A stretch of 62,484 bases of DNA from Clostridia bacterium (GCA_017621735.1 JAGASM010000031.1:1-62484); one strand, 5' to 3'; shown: positions 9,098 to 17,363, counted from the stretch's first letter. Translations and numbers: made by a program. The notes: a model not told the origin generated them from the sequence alone.

Positions 9098-9787
9098 TTA
9101 CGTTGACTGTCTTTTTTGCATGGCGAGCCAACGGAACAGTCCGTATCCGTCGAGGAGAAGAAAAGCGCAAAAGCAAACGATCATACAGGAGTATCCCGCA
9201 TGATTTACCGTTGCAAGCGCCCAAAGCACAATCAAAACGGCGTCGTTTAAGGCGTATGCGACGGCGTAGAAGGGACTGCGGCGCATCGTGAGCCATACGG
9301 CGATAAAACTCGTCGTAACGGAAACGGAACTGATGATGAGATTTTGTGTTTCTAACGCACGAAGAATAAAATAAAAGGCAATTCCGATTGTAATTCCGCC
9401 CAAGCAAATAAAAAGATATTCCCGCGCGGAAAGGCGGTTGACTTCCACCTCGTTTCGCTTATCTTGAAAGGGGTGTCTAAACCACGTAACGACGGCGGCA
9501 ACGGCAATCGGCATCGTCATACCGAGATAGGTGATCATTTCTCCATAATAGCGGTAGGAGTAGGAAATAATGCCGTACAAAATACTAAACGCGACGGTAA
9601 GAATTTGTCCCAAGACGTTTCCGTTTGATACGAACACAAGCGCCGTTGCGCCCACAAGCGAGGCGACGAGGTACAAATACGCGGTATTTCCGCTCAAAAA
9701 AAAGGAAAGAAAAATGGCGGCAACGCACGCAAGCCAAAGGCATAAATCGACGGGGGACAGATGGAGGAAGGACAATAATTTTTTCAT
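9098..9787 (-). CDS. pnuC: PnuC-family nicotinamide riboside/NMN transporter
   Basis: A 229-residue integral membrane protein with seven or eight hydrophobic helices. Family signatures are YRYYGEMITYLGMTMPI, TWFRHPF and the C-terminal SVTTSFIAVWLTMRRSP...ALNDAVLIVLWA, the substrate-binding core of PnuC. It should import nicotinamide riboside by facilitated diffusion for NAD synthesis. ATG 9787 (MKKLLSFLHLSP) with AGAGG upstream is chosen; a longer frame to 9841 arises from a tandem duplication of this gene's own 5' end. The first 28 codons are present again upstream at 9813-9896. Other Pnu vitamins (thiamine, riboflavin) are possible substrates. Confidence 0.88.
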   Translation of the reverse strand: MKKLLSFLHLSPVDLCLWLACVAAIFLSFFLSGNTAYLYLVASLVGATALVFVSNGNVLGQILTVAFSILYGIISYSYRYYGEMITYLGMTMPIAVAAVVTWFRHPFQDKRNEVEVNRLSAREYLFICLGGITIGIAFYFILRALETQNLIISSVSVTTSFIAVWLTMRRSPFYAVAYALNDAVLIVLWALATVNHAGYSCMIVCFCAFLLLDGYGLFRWLAMQKRQST

Positions 9788-9930
9788 AAGGAGCCTCTTA
9801 TATATATAATATGGAAAGAAAAATGGCGGCAACGCACGCAAGCCAAAGGCATAAATCGACGGGGGACAGATGGAGGAAGGACAATAATTTTTTCATAAGC
9901 AGCCTCTTATATATAATATGGAAAGAAAAT
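9704..9930. repeat. Tandem duplication of the pnuC 5' end (109-bp unit)
   Basis: Copy 1, 9704-9812, is the start of pnuC plus its SD and short AT-rich spacer. Copy 2, 9813-9919, is nearly identical; differences seen are GGAGCC against GCAGCC and a 2-bp loss in the TATATA run. GGAAAGAAAA occurs at both unit starts and again at 9920, which fits slippage or recombination between short homologies. Confidence 0.9.
9798..9896 (-). pseudogene. Truncated duplicate of pnuC, possible 32-residue leader peptide
   Basis: The upstream copy keeps ATG, SD-like AGAGG and the first 28 codons of pnuC, then runs four codons (I-L-Y-I) to TAA at 9800-9798. Because 109 is not a multiple of three it cannot fuse to pnuC. 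Its stop codon lies 11-13 bases upstream of the true ATG and overlaps the pnuC SD region, so if translated it would be coupled to pnuC as a leader peptide with one membrane helix. Otherwise it is a harmless remnant. Confidence 0.6.
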
Positions 9931-9931
9931 C

Positions 9932-9980
9932 GGCATCCCCGATCATATCTTCAAAGACCTAACGATATGATGAGAATGCC
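9932..9980 (-). other. Long imperfect hairpin upstream of pnuC
   Basis: On the minus strand GGCAT...ATGCC and ATCATATC...GATATGAT pair to form a stem of about 13 bp with a 14-nt loop, followed by GATTTTCTTT. It lies between the stop of the surface-protein gene (10020) and pnuC. It could terminate the upstream gene or be a structured leader of pnuC. It does not match the NAD, TPP or preQ1 riboswitch cores I know. Confidence 0.45.
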
Positions 9981-10019
9981 GAAAATTTGCATTTTTCGTA
10001 CCCGGTGGCACGTATTTAA

Positions 10020-13000
10020 TTATTCGTTATAAGGATCGTTTTCGTCCTTTGCCTTTTTGGGTTTTTCAACCTTTGCGGGCTTTTCAACTTGTTCTTTCTT
10101 TACAACGACCTTTTTGCTGTTGCGAACGAATGCCTTTGCTCTGCGGTTTTTCATAAGTCTTCTTACGATGATGCTAACGATGACCACAAAGAGTGCAACG
10201 ACAAGTGCGCCGGACGCTGCAAGAAGCCATACGTTTGCGCCGTTCAAAGGCGCTTCGTCCGTCGTGTCGTCTTCCGTCGTGTCGTCTTCCGCTTCGTCCG
10301 CCTCTACCGTAACGTTGGAAAGGGAATAGTCGAGGAACATTTGATACAACGCGCCGTTTGCGGAAATTTCGTGATTCTCATGATAGAGATAAGCGATTGC
10401 TTCCGTCTTTTCCGACTGCTTGTACGAAGCGTAGGGGTTGCCCGCCTCTTCTTCGTCCATGTCGCCGTCGTAACGCAAGTAGTTGACGTCGTCGTAGAAG
10501 GTGTAAGCGTAATAGAACGCATCTTTGAGTTTGTCGTCTTCGTCGACGTTTTCATCGTTTTCTTTGAGTGCGTCAACCGCTTCGTTGAGAAGGGATTCGT
10601 AATCGGAAGTGATGTCTTTCGTCGTGTTGTTGTCGAAGAGGACGTAAGAGTTTGCGGGGTTGGTAACTGCGCCGTCGCGCGAACCGCTCCATACTTCGAG
10701 GCGATATTTCATCGCTTCGTCGCCCGATTTTACGTTGAATGCGACGGTGATCCACTTGTTTGCAACACCCGCTTTCGTACCGTCTACGACGATGCACGTT
10801 TCGGGTGCGGTTGCGTCCGTGTAATCGTAACGCGCAATCGAATGATCCAAATCGGTAACTTCAACGGAGTAGGTGTCTTCCTCTTCGTCGTAGTAAGCGT
10901 AGAATTTACCGTCCTTTGCGTAGAAGGCAATCGTTTCGTCTTCCGTTACGAGGTTGCCGTCCGCGTCTACGTTGTAGTTTGCAAGGTTTGCGTAAACTTT
11001 CGTATCCGCCGCGTCTTTTGCGTTCTTGTACAAGCCGTTTGCTTGAAGGGTGTAAGCGATGTCCGTCTTCTTGTCGAAATCGTCGCTTGCAGGATCAACC
11101 GCACAAACGTTGCCTTCGTCGTCGTACCAATAGGTTACGTCGGGAAGATCCGTTTGCATCAAGTTGGTGTAGCCTTCCGACAACTCGGTCGCGTCTACGA
11201 GATAAACGTACGCCTTCGCGCCGTCGGATACCTTAACCCGAACGGAAATTTGTTGCGTGGTGGAAGAAGAGATGTTGCCCGTTACGTAAGAGATGTAACC
11301 GTAAGCCGCTTCTACCTTGTTGATAATTGCAAGGGGTTGGAAGGAAGCGCCGATAATTTCTTCCCACCAGTTGGCTGCAAGTGCATCCGTCAAAACGCCC
11401 TTTTGTACCGCGACGTCGCAAATTGCCGTTTTCCATGCGTCGCCGTCGTACGCGCCTTTTTGCGCTTCGTCCGAATTTACAAGACCGGTAAAGACGTTTT
11501 CGGGAGCGGGGGAGAACGCAGAGTCGATTTCCGTTCCGCCTACGCGCTTATCTCCGCCTTGAACGCCGATAAAGTTAGCGGGTTTTGCAATGTCTTCTTT
11601 GATCGAATCGCTGTCGTTGAGAACGACGTCGTCAAACTTACCCGTTGCCGAAAGGGTACCCGTAAGGGCAACTTTTACCGCACGGTCGCCCGTGGAAGCG
11701 TAGCCCGCTTCTTTTTCGGTGAGCGCGTACGTTTCAAAGTTTGCAAACGCCGCATAGCCGTCCGTGTAACTTGCTTTCGTCGTGCCCTTCAAAGTGGTGG
11801 GGCCGTAAGAACAGTTGAGCGAGAAGGTTTTTGCAGAGTCCGTATCGTTGGAAACGAAGAAGAAACATTGTACCCAACCGTCGTAGATGTCCTTATTATC
11901 TTCGTCTACGTCGATGGTAGCAACCGTCGTGGAGTCGAATGCGTTGATGCTCGTCGCTTTGCCGTCTTCCATAACGGAGATGGTCGCGCCGGGGAAAGAG
12001 TTCATTTCCGACGTTTTAACGAAGAAGGAAACGAGAAGCGTTTCGTCCGCTTCAACCGTAAATTCGGGAGAGATTACCTTCGCCGTGTAAGGTGCGCCGT
12101 TTGCCGACATCAACATGACGATGGGGCTTGCCGCGTCGAAGGGGTAGTTTTCAAAGTCTTTTTCCAAAACTGCCGTAAGGAAGGTGTTTTGTACGCCGCG
12201 CATCGCTTCAACGGTCGAAACGGCGGTATAGTTTTTCGTCGTGTCGTTATTGAGAGAAGCGTCTACGTACGTTTCCGTCGATTCGGTGCGGTTTCCGATG
12301 ATTTCTTTGGTGAGGTCTACGGAAACGGAAGCCTGCGCGTCGTTTGCGGTACCGCTTACGAGTTCGAGTTCGTTAAAAGCAGCGTACAAGTCGAGTGCAT
12401 AAGCGGTGCTTGCCGCGCTTGCTTCAAATCTCTTATCGTCTACGTAGGAGATCGCCGAGCACTTGTTTGCGTCGGGAACGTCCGCCATTGCCGTTTCAAA
12501 TGCACTTGCTTCAACGACCTTGCAGGTCAAATCGTCGAAGAATGCGTATCCGTTGACCGTTTGATACATATCCGTCGTGCTGCCCATGCCGAGCCCGAGA
12601 ACGATTTTGAACGTGCTGGTTGCAAAGGTGCTTGCGCGAACGTAGAGTTTGTATTCTACCCAGCCGTTGTTATCGCCGTCCGGATTGAGAACTTCGGTAT
12701 TGATGTTTTTAATTTGCATTTGATCGAGCGTTTCTCCGCCGACCGTATGCGTTACGCCGATATATGCGCCGCAGCCGCTCGTCGCTTCTTGGTCGTTCCA
12801 GTGTACGAGATCCGCCGTCTTAACCCAAAGGGAAAGTTCCGCCGCCGTGCCTGCGGAAAGGGTAACCGTCGTCGAAGAGGTATAGTACTGTGCCGTACCG
12901 TGCGCGTCGTTGGTAACCTTGTTGTTGTGGATCATCAAAACGCTCTTCTCTTCCATATCCGAGTCGTGCGTCAAGGGGTTGGAGATGTCCTTAAGGTTTT

Positions 13001-13520
13001 TGATATCGTCGTAGTCGACGGTATAGGTATAATCGCTGTACAGTTCGAAATCGTCGTTGGAGTCAACGTCGTAATCTTCGTACGCCTTAATACGGTCGTA
13101 AGCGGTTACGCTTTCGTTCGTCCAGTTTGCGAGCATGTCCTCAACGGAAGAGAACGCTCTGCCCGAACGGCTGATATAATCCCATTCCGCCGTGTTGATA
13201 ATTCCCGACGCGGATTCGGACGTGGGCGCGCTGCCGTTGGAGTCGGAACCCGTAGAACGCGTCCAACTGTCGGGCGAACTGATGAGGTTGCGCTTTTCGT
13301 CCTTTTCGGTCAATTTATTGTCCGAATAAAATTCGAAATTTCCGTTTTTGATGAGTTGAGTATCCGTTGCGGAAACGGTGGTATTGTCGTCGTCATCCGA
13401 CGGGTCTTCCGTCGTGTCGCAAGCGGAAAGCATCCCCACAGAAAGGGTTGCCGCCATGGTAACGGCAAGCACTGCAATACCGCGCTTTTTCGCTTGTCTT
13501 GTCTTGAATAATTTCGCCAT
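10020..13520 (-). CDS. Large surface lipoprotein with C-terminal membrane anchor, function unknown
   Basis: A 1166-residue protein with a basic N-terminus, a signal peptide and a lipobox ending LSA-Cys34, then an acidic Asp/Thr linker. The body holds at least three beta-rich modules resembling carbohydrate-binding jelly rolls: one starting LIKNGNFEFYSD (about 55-330), a middle one around GWVQCFFFVS (about 470-620) and one around KWITVAFNVKSGDEA (about 720-980). An acidic Asp/Glu/Thr stretch precedes a C-terminal transmembrane helix (about 1096-1117) and a Lys-rich cytoplasmic tail. It could therefore be anchored at both ends. Start ATG 13520, SD AAGGTG. Monocistronic. I recognise no enzyme motif; glycan binding or a cell-envelope role is a guess. 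Confidence 0.8.
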   Translation of the reverse strand: MAKLFKTRQAKKRGIAVLAVTMAATLSVGMLSACDTTEDPSDDDDNTTVSATDTQLIKNGNFEFYSDNKLTEKDEKRNLISSPDSWTRSTGSDSNGSAPTSESASGIINTAEWDYISRSGRAFSSVEDMLANWTNESVTAYDRIKAYEDYDVDSNDDFELYSDYTYTVDYDDIKNLKDISNPLTHDSDMEEKSVLMIHNNKVTNDAHGTAQYYTSSTTVTLSAGTAAELSLWVKTADLVHWNDQEATSGCGAYIGVTHTVGGETLDQMQIKNINTEVLNPDGDNNGWVEYKLYVRASTFATSTFKIVLGLGMGSTTDMYQTVNGYAFFDDLTCKVVEASAFETAMADVPDANKCSAISYVDDKRFEASAASTAYALDLYAAFNELELVSGTANDAQASVSVDLTKEIIGNRTESTETYVDASLNNDTTKNYTAVSTVEAMRGVQNTFLTAVLEKDFENYPFDAASPIVMLMSANGAPYTAKVISPEFTVEADETLLVSFFVKTSEMNSFPGATISVMEDGKATSINAFDSTTVATIDVDEDNKDIYDGWVQCFFFVSNDTDSAKTFSLNCSYGPTTLKGTTKASYTDGYAAFANFETYALTEKEAGYASTGDRAVKVALTGTLSATGKFDDVVLNDSDSIKEDIAKPANFIGVQGGDKRVGGTEIDSAFSPAPENVFTGLVNSDEAQKGAYDGDAWKTAICDVAVQKGVLTDALAANWWEEIIGASFQPLAIINKVEAAYGYISYVTGNISSSTTQQISVRVKVSDGAKAYVYLVDATELSEGYTNLMQTDLPDVTYWYDDEGNVCAVDPASDDFDKKTDIAYTLQANGLYKNAKDAADTKVYANLANYNVDADGNLVTEDETIAFYAKDGKFYAYYDEEEDTYSVEVTDLDHSIARYDYTDATAPETCIVVDGTKAGVANKWITVAFNVKSGDEAMKYRLEVWSGSRDGAVTNPANSYVLFDNNTTKDITSDYESLLNEAVDALKENDENVDEDDKLKDAFYYAYTFYDDVNYLRYDGDMDEEEAGNPYASYKQSEKTEAIAYLYHENHEISANGALYQMFLDYSLSNVTVEADEAEDDTTEDDTTDEAPLNGANVWLLAASGALVVALFVVIVSIIVRRLMKNRRAKAFVRNSKKVVVKKEQVEKPAKVEKPKKAKDENDPYNE

Positions 13521-13603
13521 ATTTACACCTTAATTTTCGTTCGTTATGGATTTTTTTCTTCGGAGAACGCTGCGCGCCCCCTCGGATACCACGATACTAA
13601 TCT

Positions 13604-13632
13604 ATTTTAATATAAAATGCGTTCGGACGCAA
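13604..13632 (-). promoter_or_regulatory. Promoter of the 1166-residue surface protein
   Basis: Minus strand: -35 TTGCGT (13632-13627), 17-bp spacer, -10 TAAAAT (13609-13604). Predicted leader is about 75 nt. Confidence 0.6.
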
Positions 13633-13795
13633 GCAATTTTGCATGTAAAACGGGGAAAAACGCAAGAAAATTTTCAAAGTGCACATCTTGAAATGGAATG
13701 GGGTACGGAAAGTTGCCCTTTTACGCGCGCCGCGCGATAAGCGCGCGAAGAAAAACGTGCATAAAAGACAAAAAAAGGGAGAAAAGGAGGGAAAA

Positions 13796-14152
13796 GTGAA
13801 AGAAAAGACGAGCGGATATTATTTGGTCGGCGGCGGGTTGACGGGAATCGTCAACGGATTGCTCGGCGGAGGGGGAGGAATGCTCGCCGTCCCCGTTTTA
13901 CAGCGAAACATGATTGCGCAAAAAGCGCACGCAACGGCGATTGCCGTCATATTGCCTGCGTCCATTGTTTCGGGGATCGTGTATCTCCTTTCGGGATATG
14001 CGCCGACCGAAGTTCTTTTGCCCGTAACGGCGGGAGCCGTCCTCGGAGGGTTTCTCGGAGCAAAACTTTTATCGCGCGTTCCCGCCCGACCGCTCACCTT
14101 TTTCTTTGCGCTTTTGATGCTCGCGGCGGGCGTCAAATCGGTAATCGCATGA
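13796..14152 (+). CDS. TSUP (TauE/SafE) family permease, first half
   Basis: A 118-residue membrane protein with four predicted helices and the Gly-rich TSUP repeat (GLTGIVNGLLGGGGGMLAVP). Full-length TSUP anion exporters (sulfite, sulfonate or sulfoacetate type) are about 250 residues built from two such halves; this gene encodes only one. GTG 13796 is chosen over an upstream ATG because GGAGGG sits 5 bases before it and the hydrophobic fold begins there. The next gene, overlapping by four bases (ATGA), encodes the other half, so the two products presumably assemble as a heterodimer. Confidence 0.8.
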   Translation: MKEKTSGYYLVGGGLTGIVNGLLGGGGGMLAVPVLQRNMIAQKAHATAIAVILPASIVSGIVYLLSGYAPTEVLLPVTAGAVLGGFLGAKLLSRVPARPLTFFFALLMLAAGVKSVIA

Positions 14153-14511
14153 GTTTTTATCTCTTTTTCCTATGCGGTGTTTTGGGCGGTGCTTTGGGCG
14201 GAATGGGAATGGGCGGAGGTACGCTTCTGATTCCCCTTCTCCGCTTGCTCGGCGTGGAACAGGGGATTGCGCAAGGGATCAATCTGCTCGCCTTTTTGCC
14301 CACCTCGGCGGTTGCGCTTTCCGTCCATGCAAAGAACGGACTCTTGCAGAAGGAAGGGCTTTTTCTCTTCATTCTTCCCGCCGTAATCCTTTCGGCGGCG
14401 TCTTCCGTGCTCGCTGTCGCATTGCCCGCGCGCGTCCTTTCGCGGTTGTTTGGCGGATTCCTCATCGGACTTTCGTTTTATCAGTTTCGCGTAGCGCTAA
14501 AAAAAGATTGA
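14149..14511 (+). CDS. TSUP (TauE/SafE) family permease, second half
   Basis: A 120-residue membrane protein with four helices and a second TSUP repeat (GALGGMGMGGGTLLIP). It is translationally coupled to the preceding half by a four-base overlap. Together the pair equals one classical TSUP permease of about 240 residues. The substrate is unknown; sulfur-containing anions are usual for the family. Confidence 0.8.
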   Translation: MSFYLFFLCGVLGGALGGMGMGGGTLLIPLLRLLGVEQGIAQGINLLAFLPTSAVALSVHAKNGLLQKEGLFLFILPAVILSAASSVLAVALPARVLSRLFGGFLIGLSFYQFRVALKKD

Positions 14512-14527
14512 AAAGCGTATTTTCGCA

Positions 14528-14556
14528 TGGACAAGCGGGAGAAAAAGTGGTATAAT
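14528..14556 (+). promoter_or_regulatory. Promoter predicted to give a leaderless HAD mRNA
   Basis: -35 TGGACA (14528-14533), 17-bp spacer, -10 TATAAT (14551-14556). The expected start, 7 nt after the -10, is base 14563, the A of the ATG. Confidence 0.7.
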
Positions 14557-14562
14557 CGAGGT

Positions 14563-15207
14563 ATGAAATATTTGTTTTTCGATTTAGACGGAACGTTGAC
14601 CGATCCTTACGAAGGGATTACGAAAAGCGCGCTTTACGCCATTGATTATTTCGGCTATCCGCGTCCGGAAGAAAGCGTGTTGCGCACGTGCATCGGTCCG
14701 CCCCTTTACGGGTGGTTTCAAACGGTTTTTTCCATGACGGAAGAGGAATCTGTCCGCGCGGTAGAAAAATTCCGCGAACGGTATCACGAGGTCGGTTGGA
14801 AGGAAAACGCCCTTCTTCCCGGGGTAAAAGAGGGACTGTTTGCCTTAAAAAAAGCGGGAAAAACGCTCGCCGTCGCAACGGGAAAGCCGACGCCGTTCGC
14901 CAAGAAAATTTTGGAGTTTTTCGGCGTCGCGGAGTGCTTTTCCGCCGTCGTCGGAAGCGAGTTGGACGGTACGCGCATCACGAAGGAGGAAGAACTTTCC
15001 TGCGCCATGCAACAGGTGGGCGCGCGGACGGAAGAAAGCGTGATGATCGGCGATAGAAAGTACGATATTTTGGGTGCGCATGCGCTGGGCGTTACGGCGT
15101 TTGGCGTGGAAATCGGCTATGCGGAGCAAGGGGAATTAGAGAACGCGGGCGCCGACTTGATTTTTCAAGATTTTTCGTCCTTGACCAAGTATTTGTTATC
15201 CAAGTGA
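14563..15207 (+). CDS. HAD-superfamily phosphatase, phosphoglycolate-phosphatase-like
   Basis: A 214-residue soluble HAD hydrolase. Motif I is FFDLDGTLTD (nucleophile and acid Asp), motif II the Thr of AVATGKP, motif III a Lys near RITKEEE, and motif IV MIGDRKYD. The alpha-helical C1 cap between motifs I and II fits the Gph/PgmB-type subfamily. The likely reaction is dephosphorylation of a small phospho-metabolite; the substrate is unknown. ATG 14563 begins the fold directly; the only SD-like bases (GAGG) are one base from the ATG, too close to work, consistent with a leaderless mRNA. The 3' end, from codon 189 through the stop, is repeated twice downstream. Confidence 0.9.
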   Translation: MKYLFFDLDGTLTDPYEGITKSALYAIDYFGYPRPEESVLRTCIGPPLYGWFQTVFSMTEEESVRAVEKFRERYHEVGWKENALLPGVKEGLFALKKAGKTLAVATGKPTPFAKKILEFFGVAECFSAVVGSELDGTRITKEEELSCAMQQVGARTEESVMIGDRKYDILGAHALGVTAFGVEIGYAEQGELENAGADLIFQDFSSLTKYLLSK

Positions 15208-15426
15208 AAGCGGGTATTCCGCACGTCCGTTTGGGACGAGTGGAACGAGAGAGGCGGGCGCCGACTTGATTTTTCAAGATTTTGCGTCTTTGACCGAGTA
15301 TTTGTTATCCAAGTGAAAGCGGATATTCCGCACGTCCGTTTGGGGCAAGGGGAATTAGAGAACGCGGGCGCCGACTTGATTTTTCAAGATTTCCCGTCGT
15401 TGACCGAGTATTTGTTAACCAAGTGA
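15126..15426. repeat. Triplicated 3' end of the HAD gene (109-110 bp units)
   Basis: Units begin near 15126 (the gene's own end), 15235 and 15345, with TGA stops at 15205, 15314 and 15424. Each copy stays readable as a C-terminus: ADLIFQDFSSLTKYLLSK, ADLIFQDFASLTEYLLSK and ADLIFQDFPSLTEYLLTK. Copy 3 also keeps the upstream GCAAGGGGAATTAGAGAACG seen in copy 1, while copy 2 has diverged there. Confidence 0.92.
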
Positions 15427-15429
15427 AAA

Positions 15430-15453
15430 ACGGGCAGTTTGCCCGTTTTTTTT
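15430..15453 (+). terminator. Terminator after the HAD repeat array
   Basis: Stem ACGGGC/GCCCGT (15430-15446), loop AGTTT, then a run of eight T. Confidence 0.85.
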
Positions 15454-15715
15454 GCGCAAACTGCAAATTTTCCGAGGGGGTAATTCTCAACTCATGAGCG
15501 CGAAGACGCTAAAAATCGGAGCGCTTCAAACTTTGGAGAGAAAAAGTGAAAAATGAAAATTCCTAAAATTTGTAAATTCACAAAATTTCATGCGGGCGAA
15601 GGGAAAAAAGGCGATTTCCCTTTTTTCTTTAAGAAAAAACGGGGGGAGGGTATTTTTTTGTGAGTATGCACAAAAAAAAGTGATAATTTCAGTGAAAATT
15701 TTTTTCAAAAGGGTA
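15454..15715. other. AT-rich intergenic stretch with a terminator-like hairpin
   Basis: No gene is seen. AAGGGAAA (15599-15606) pairs with TTTCCCTT (15615-15622), followed by T-rich sequence, and would work as a terminator on the plus strand. The rest is A-rich without clear repeats. Confidence 0.4.
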
Positions 15716-15744
15716 TGGACAAACGTCGATACTTGTGGTAAAAT
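15716..15744 (+). promoter_or_regulatory. Promoter of the ppx/gppA-like gene
   Basis: -35 TGGACA (15716-15721), 17-bp spacer, -10 TAAAAT (15739-15744). The leader of about 80 nt can form two small hairpins (15764-15794, CGGGTACTA...TAGTACGTCCCG with mismatches; about 15797-15811, TTTCC...GGAAA) before the SD GAAGGAG. Confidence 0.65.
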
Positions 15745-15829
15745 AGGCTAGGATTAATATTATCGGGTACTATCAGTCGTTTAGTACGTCCCCGATTTCC
15801 CGTAAAGGAAAGTTGGGGAAGGAGCATGT

Positions 15830-17344
15830 ATGGAAAAAATCGGAATTATCGATCTCGGGTCTAATTCTGCCCGCCTTGTCATCGTCGAATTGTTCGGCGA
15901 AGGACATTTTATGGTTGTCGACGAGATCAAAGAAAGCGTCCGTCTTGGACAAGATATGGATAGGGACGGCTTTTTGAAACCGCAAAGAGTTTCGGAAACG
16001 ATTAAAACGTTAAAGATGTTCAAGCGTCTTTGCGATACGAGCGGCGTTACGCGGATTATTGCGGTTGCAACGGCGGCGGTTCGCCGTGCAAAAAATCAGC
16101 GCTCGTTCCTCGATGAGATTCAGGCGACGTGCGGAATTCGCGTCAACGTTCTTTCCGAGGAAGAAGAGGCGACGCTCGTTTACCGCGGCGTTATCAATTC
16201 GATGGATATTCCCAAGGGAATTATTTTGGAGATCGGCGGCGGCAGTACGAAGATCGTCTACTACAACCGCAGAACGATTTTGCATTACGCGACGATGCCT
16301 TTCGGCGCGGTTACGTTGACCGATTTGTTTGCGGACGACGGCGTTGATCCCAAAGAACAAACGGCAAAGATCGAAGAATTTTTCACCGAGCAATTTAAGA
16401 AAATCGATTGGCTTTCCGAGTTGGAGCCGGACGTACAGATGATCGGGGTGGGCGGTTCTTTCCGCAACCTTTATAAAATCAATAAAGTCGTTCGGAAATA
16501 TCCGCTTGATACCGTTCATAATTATTCGTTCGCGGTGGAAGATTTTAATTCTATTTACGAGATGGTGCGCGTACTCGACGTAGAAAAGCGCAAACGGATC
16601 CGCGGACTTTCCCCCGCACGGGCGGATATTATGCCCGCGGCAATGGCGATTATCCGTTCGTTTACCGCGTACATCGGAGCGGAAAACTTTGTCGTAAGCG
16701 GATCGGGCTTGCGCGAAGGGATTATGGTCAACCAAGCGCTTCCGCTCACGGTGGAGCGCCCTATTTCCGACGTTTTGACCTATTCGCTTAACACCCTTGT
16801 AAAATATTACGGATGCGATCAAAAGCACGTGGAACACGTCGTGCATTTGTCCATTCAACTGTTCAAACAGTTGCGCGTTTTGCACAAGTTCCCCCGTCAG
16901 TATTTGAAGGTATTAAAGATCGCTGCAAGTTTGCATGACAGCGGCGCCCGTATCAAATATTACAGTCATCAAAAGCACAGTTGGTATACCATCTTGAATT
17001 CGGGCATTTACGGCGCGACGCATCGGGAAATCGTCCTTGCGGCGTTTGTTGCGGGTTGTCATAGAAAGGAAGATATCAACCAAGCGGATTGGGTACGCTA
17101 TCGCGATATCGTAACGGAAGAAGATTTGGACGTCGTCAAAAAACTCGGCGTGCTTTTGCGCATTGCGGAAAGTTTAGACAGAAGCCGTTCTTCCGTCGTT
17201 GCGGGCATCAACTGCGACGTTTTGGGCGATTCCGTCATCATGAAGACGGAAATCACGGGCGACGCGGCGCTTGAAGTGCGCTCGGCAATGTCCGCAAACG
17301 GAGAGTTTAAGCGCGCGTTCCACAAAAACCTTGAAATTCTTTGA
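15830..17344 (+). CDS. Ppx/GppA phosphatase with HD domain
   Basis: A 504-residue protein with an N-terminal ASKHA-fold Ppx/GppA domain (GIIDLGSNSARLVI, then ILEIGGGSTKIVYY and GVGGSFRNL as phosphate-binding loops) and a C-terminal HD-type helical domain from about 330, with SLHDSGARI as the His-Asp motif. Members hydrolyse inorganic polyphosphate and/or pppGpp, so it likely acts in polyphosphate or stringent-response control. Length matches the exopolyphosphatase class. Start ATG 15830 has GGAAGGAG upstream. Monocistronic, bounded by its own promoter and terminator. Polyphosphate against pppGpp specificity cannot be told here. Confidence 0.9.
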   Translation: MEKIGIIDLGSNSARLVIVELFGEGHFMVVDEIKESVRLGQDMDRDGFLKPQRVSETIKTLKMFKRLCDTSGVTRIIAVATAAVRRAKNQRSFLDEIQATCGIRVNVLSEEEEATLVYRGVINSMDIPKGIILEIGGGSTKIVYYNRRTILHYATMPFGAVTLTDLFADDGVDPKEQTAKIEEFFTEQFKKIDWLSELEPDVQMIGVGGSFRNLYKINKVVRKYPLDTVHNYSFAVEDFNSIYEMVRVLDVEKRKRIRGLSPARADIMPAAMAIIRSFTAYIGAENFVVSGSGLREGIMVNQALPLTVERPISDVLTYSLNTLVKYYGCDQKHVEHVVHLSIQLFKQLRVLHKFPRQYLKVLKIAASLHDSGARIKYYSHQKHSWYTILNSGIYGATHREIVLAAFVAGCHRKEDINQADWVRYRDIVTEEDLDVVKKLGVLLRIAESLDRSRSSVVAGINCDVLGDSVIMKTEITGDAALEVRSAMSANGEFKRAFHKNLEIL

Positions 17345-17363
17345 GGATTCAAAGGATCCCTTG

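Noticed and set aside
9932..9980. NAD, TPP or preQ1 riboswitch upstream of pnuC
   Set aside because: A hairpin is present but none of the conserved cores I know for these classes can be seen; kept only as an unexplained hairpin.
10089..13511. 1140-codon open frame antisense to the large surface protein
   Set aside because: It mirrors the coding bias of the minus-strand gene; the lipobox, modules and membrane helix all lie on the minus strand.
15526..15708. 60-codon minus-strand frame rich in Phe and Lys
   Set aside because: AT-rich chance frame with no SD, crossing a terminator-like hairpin.
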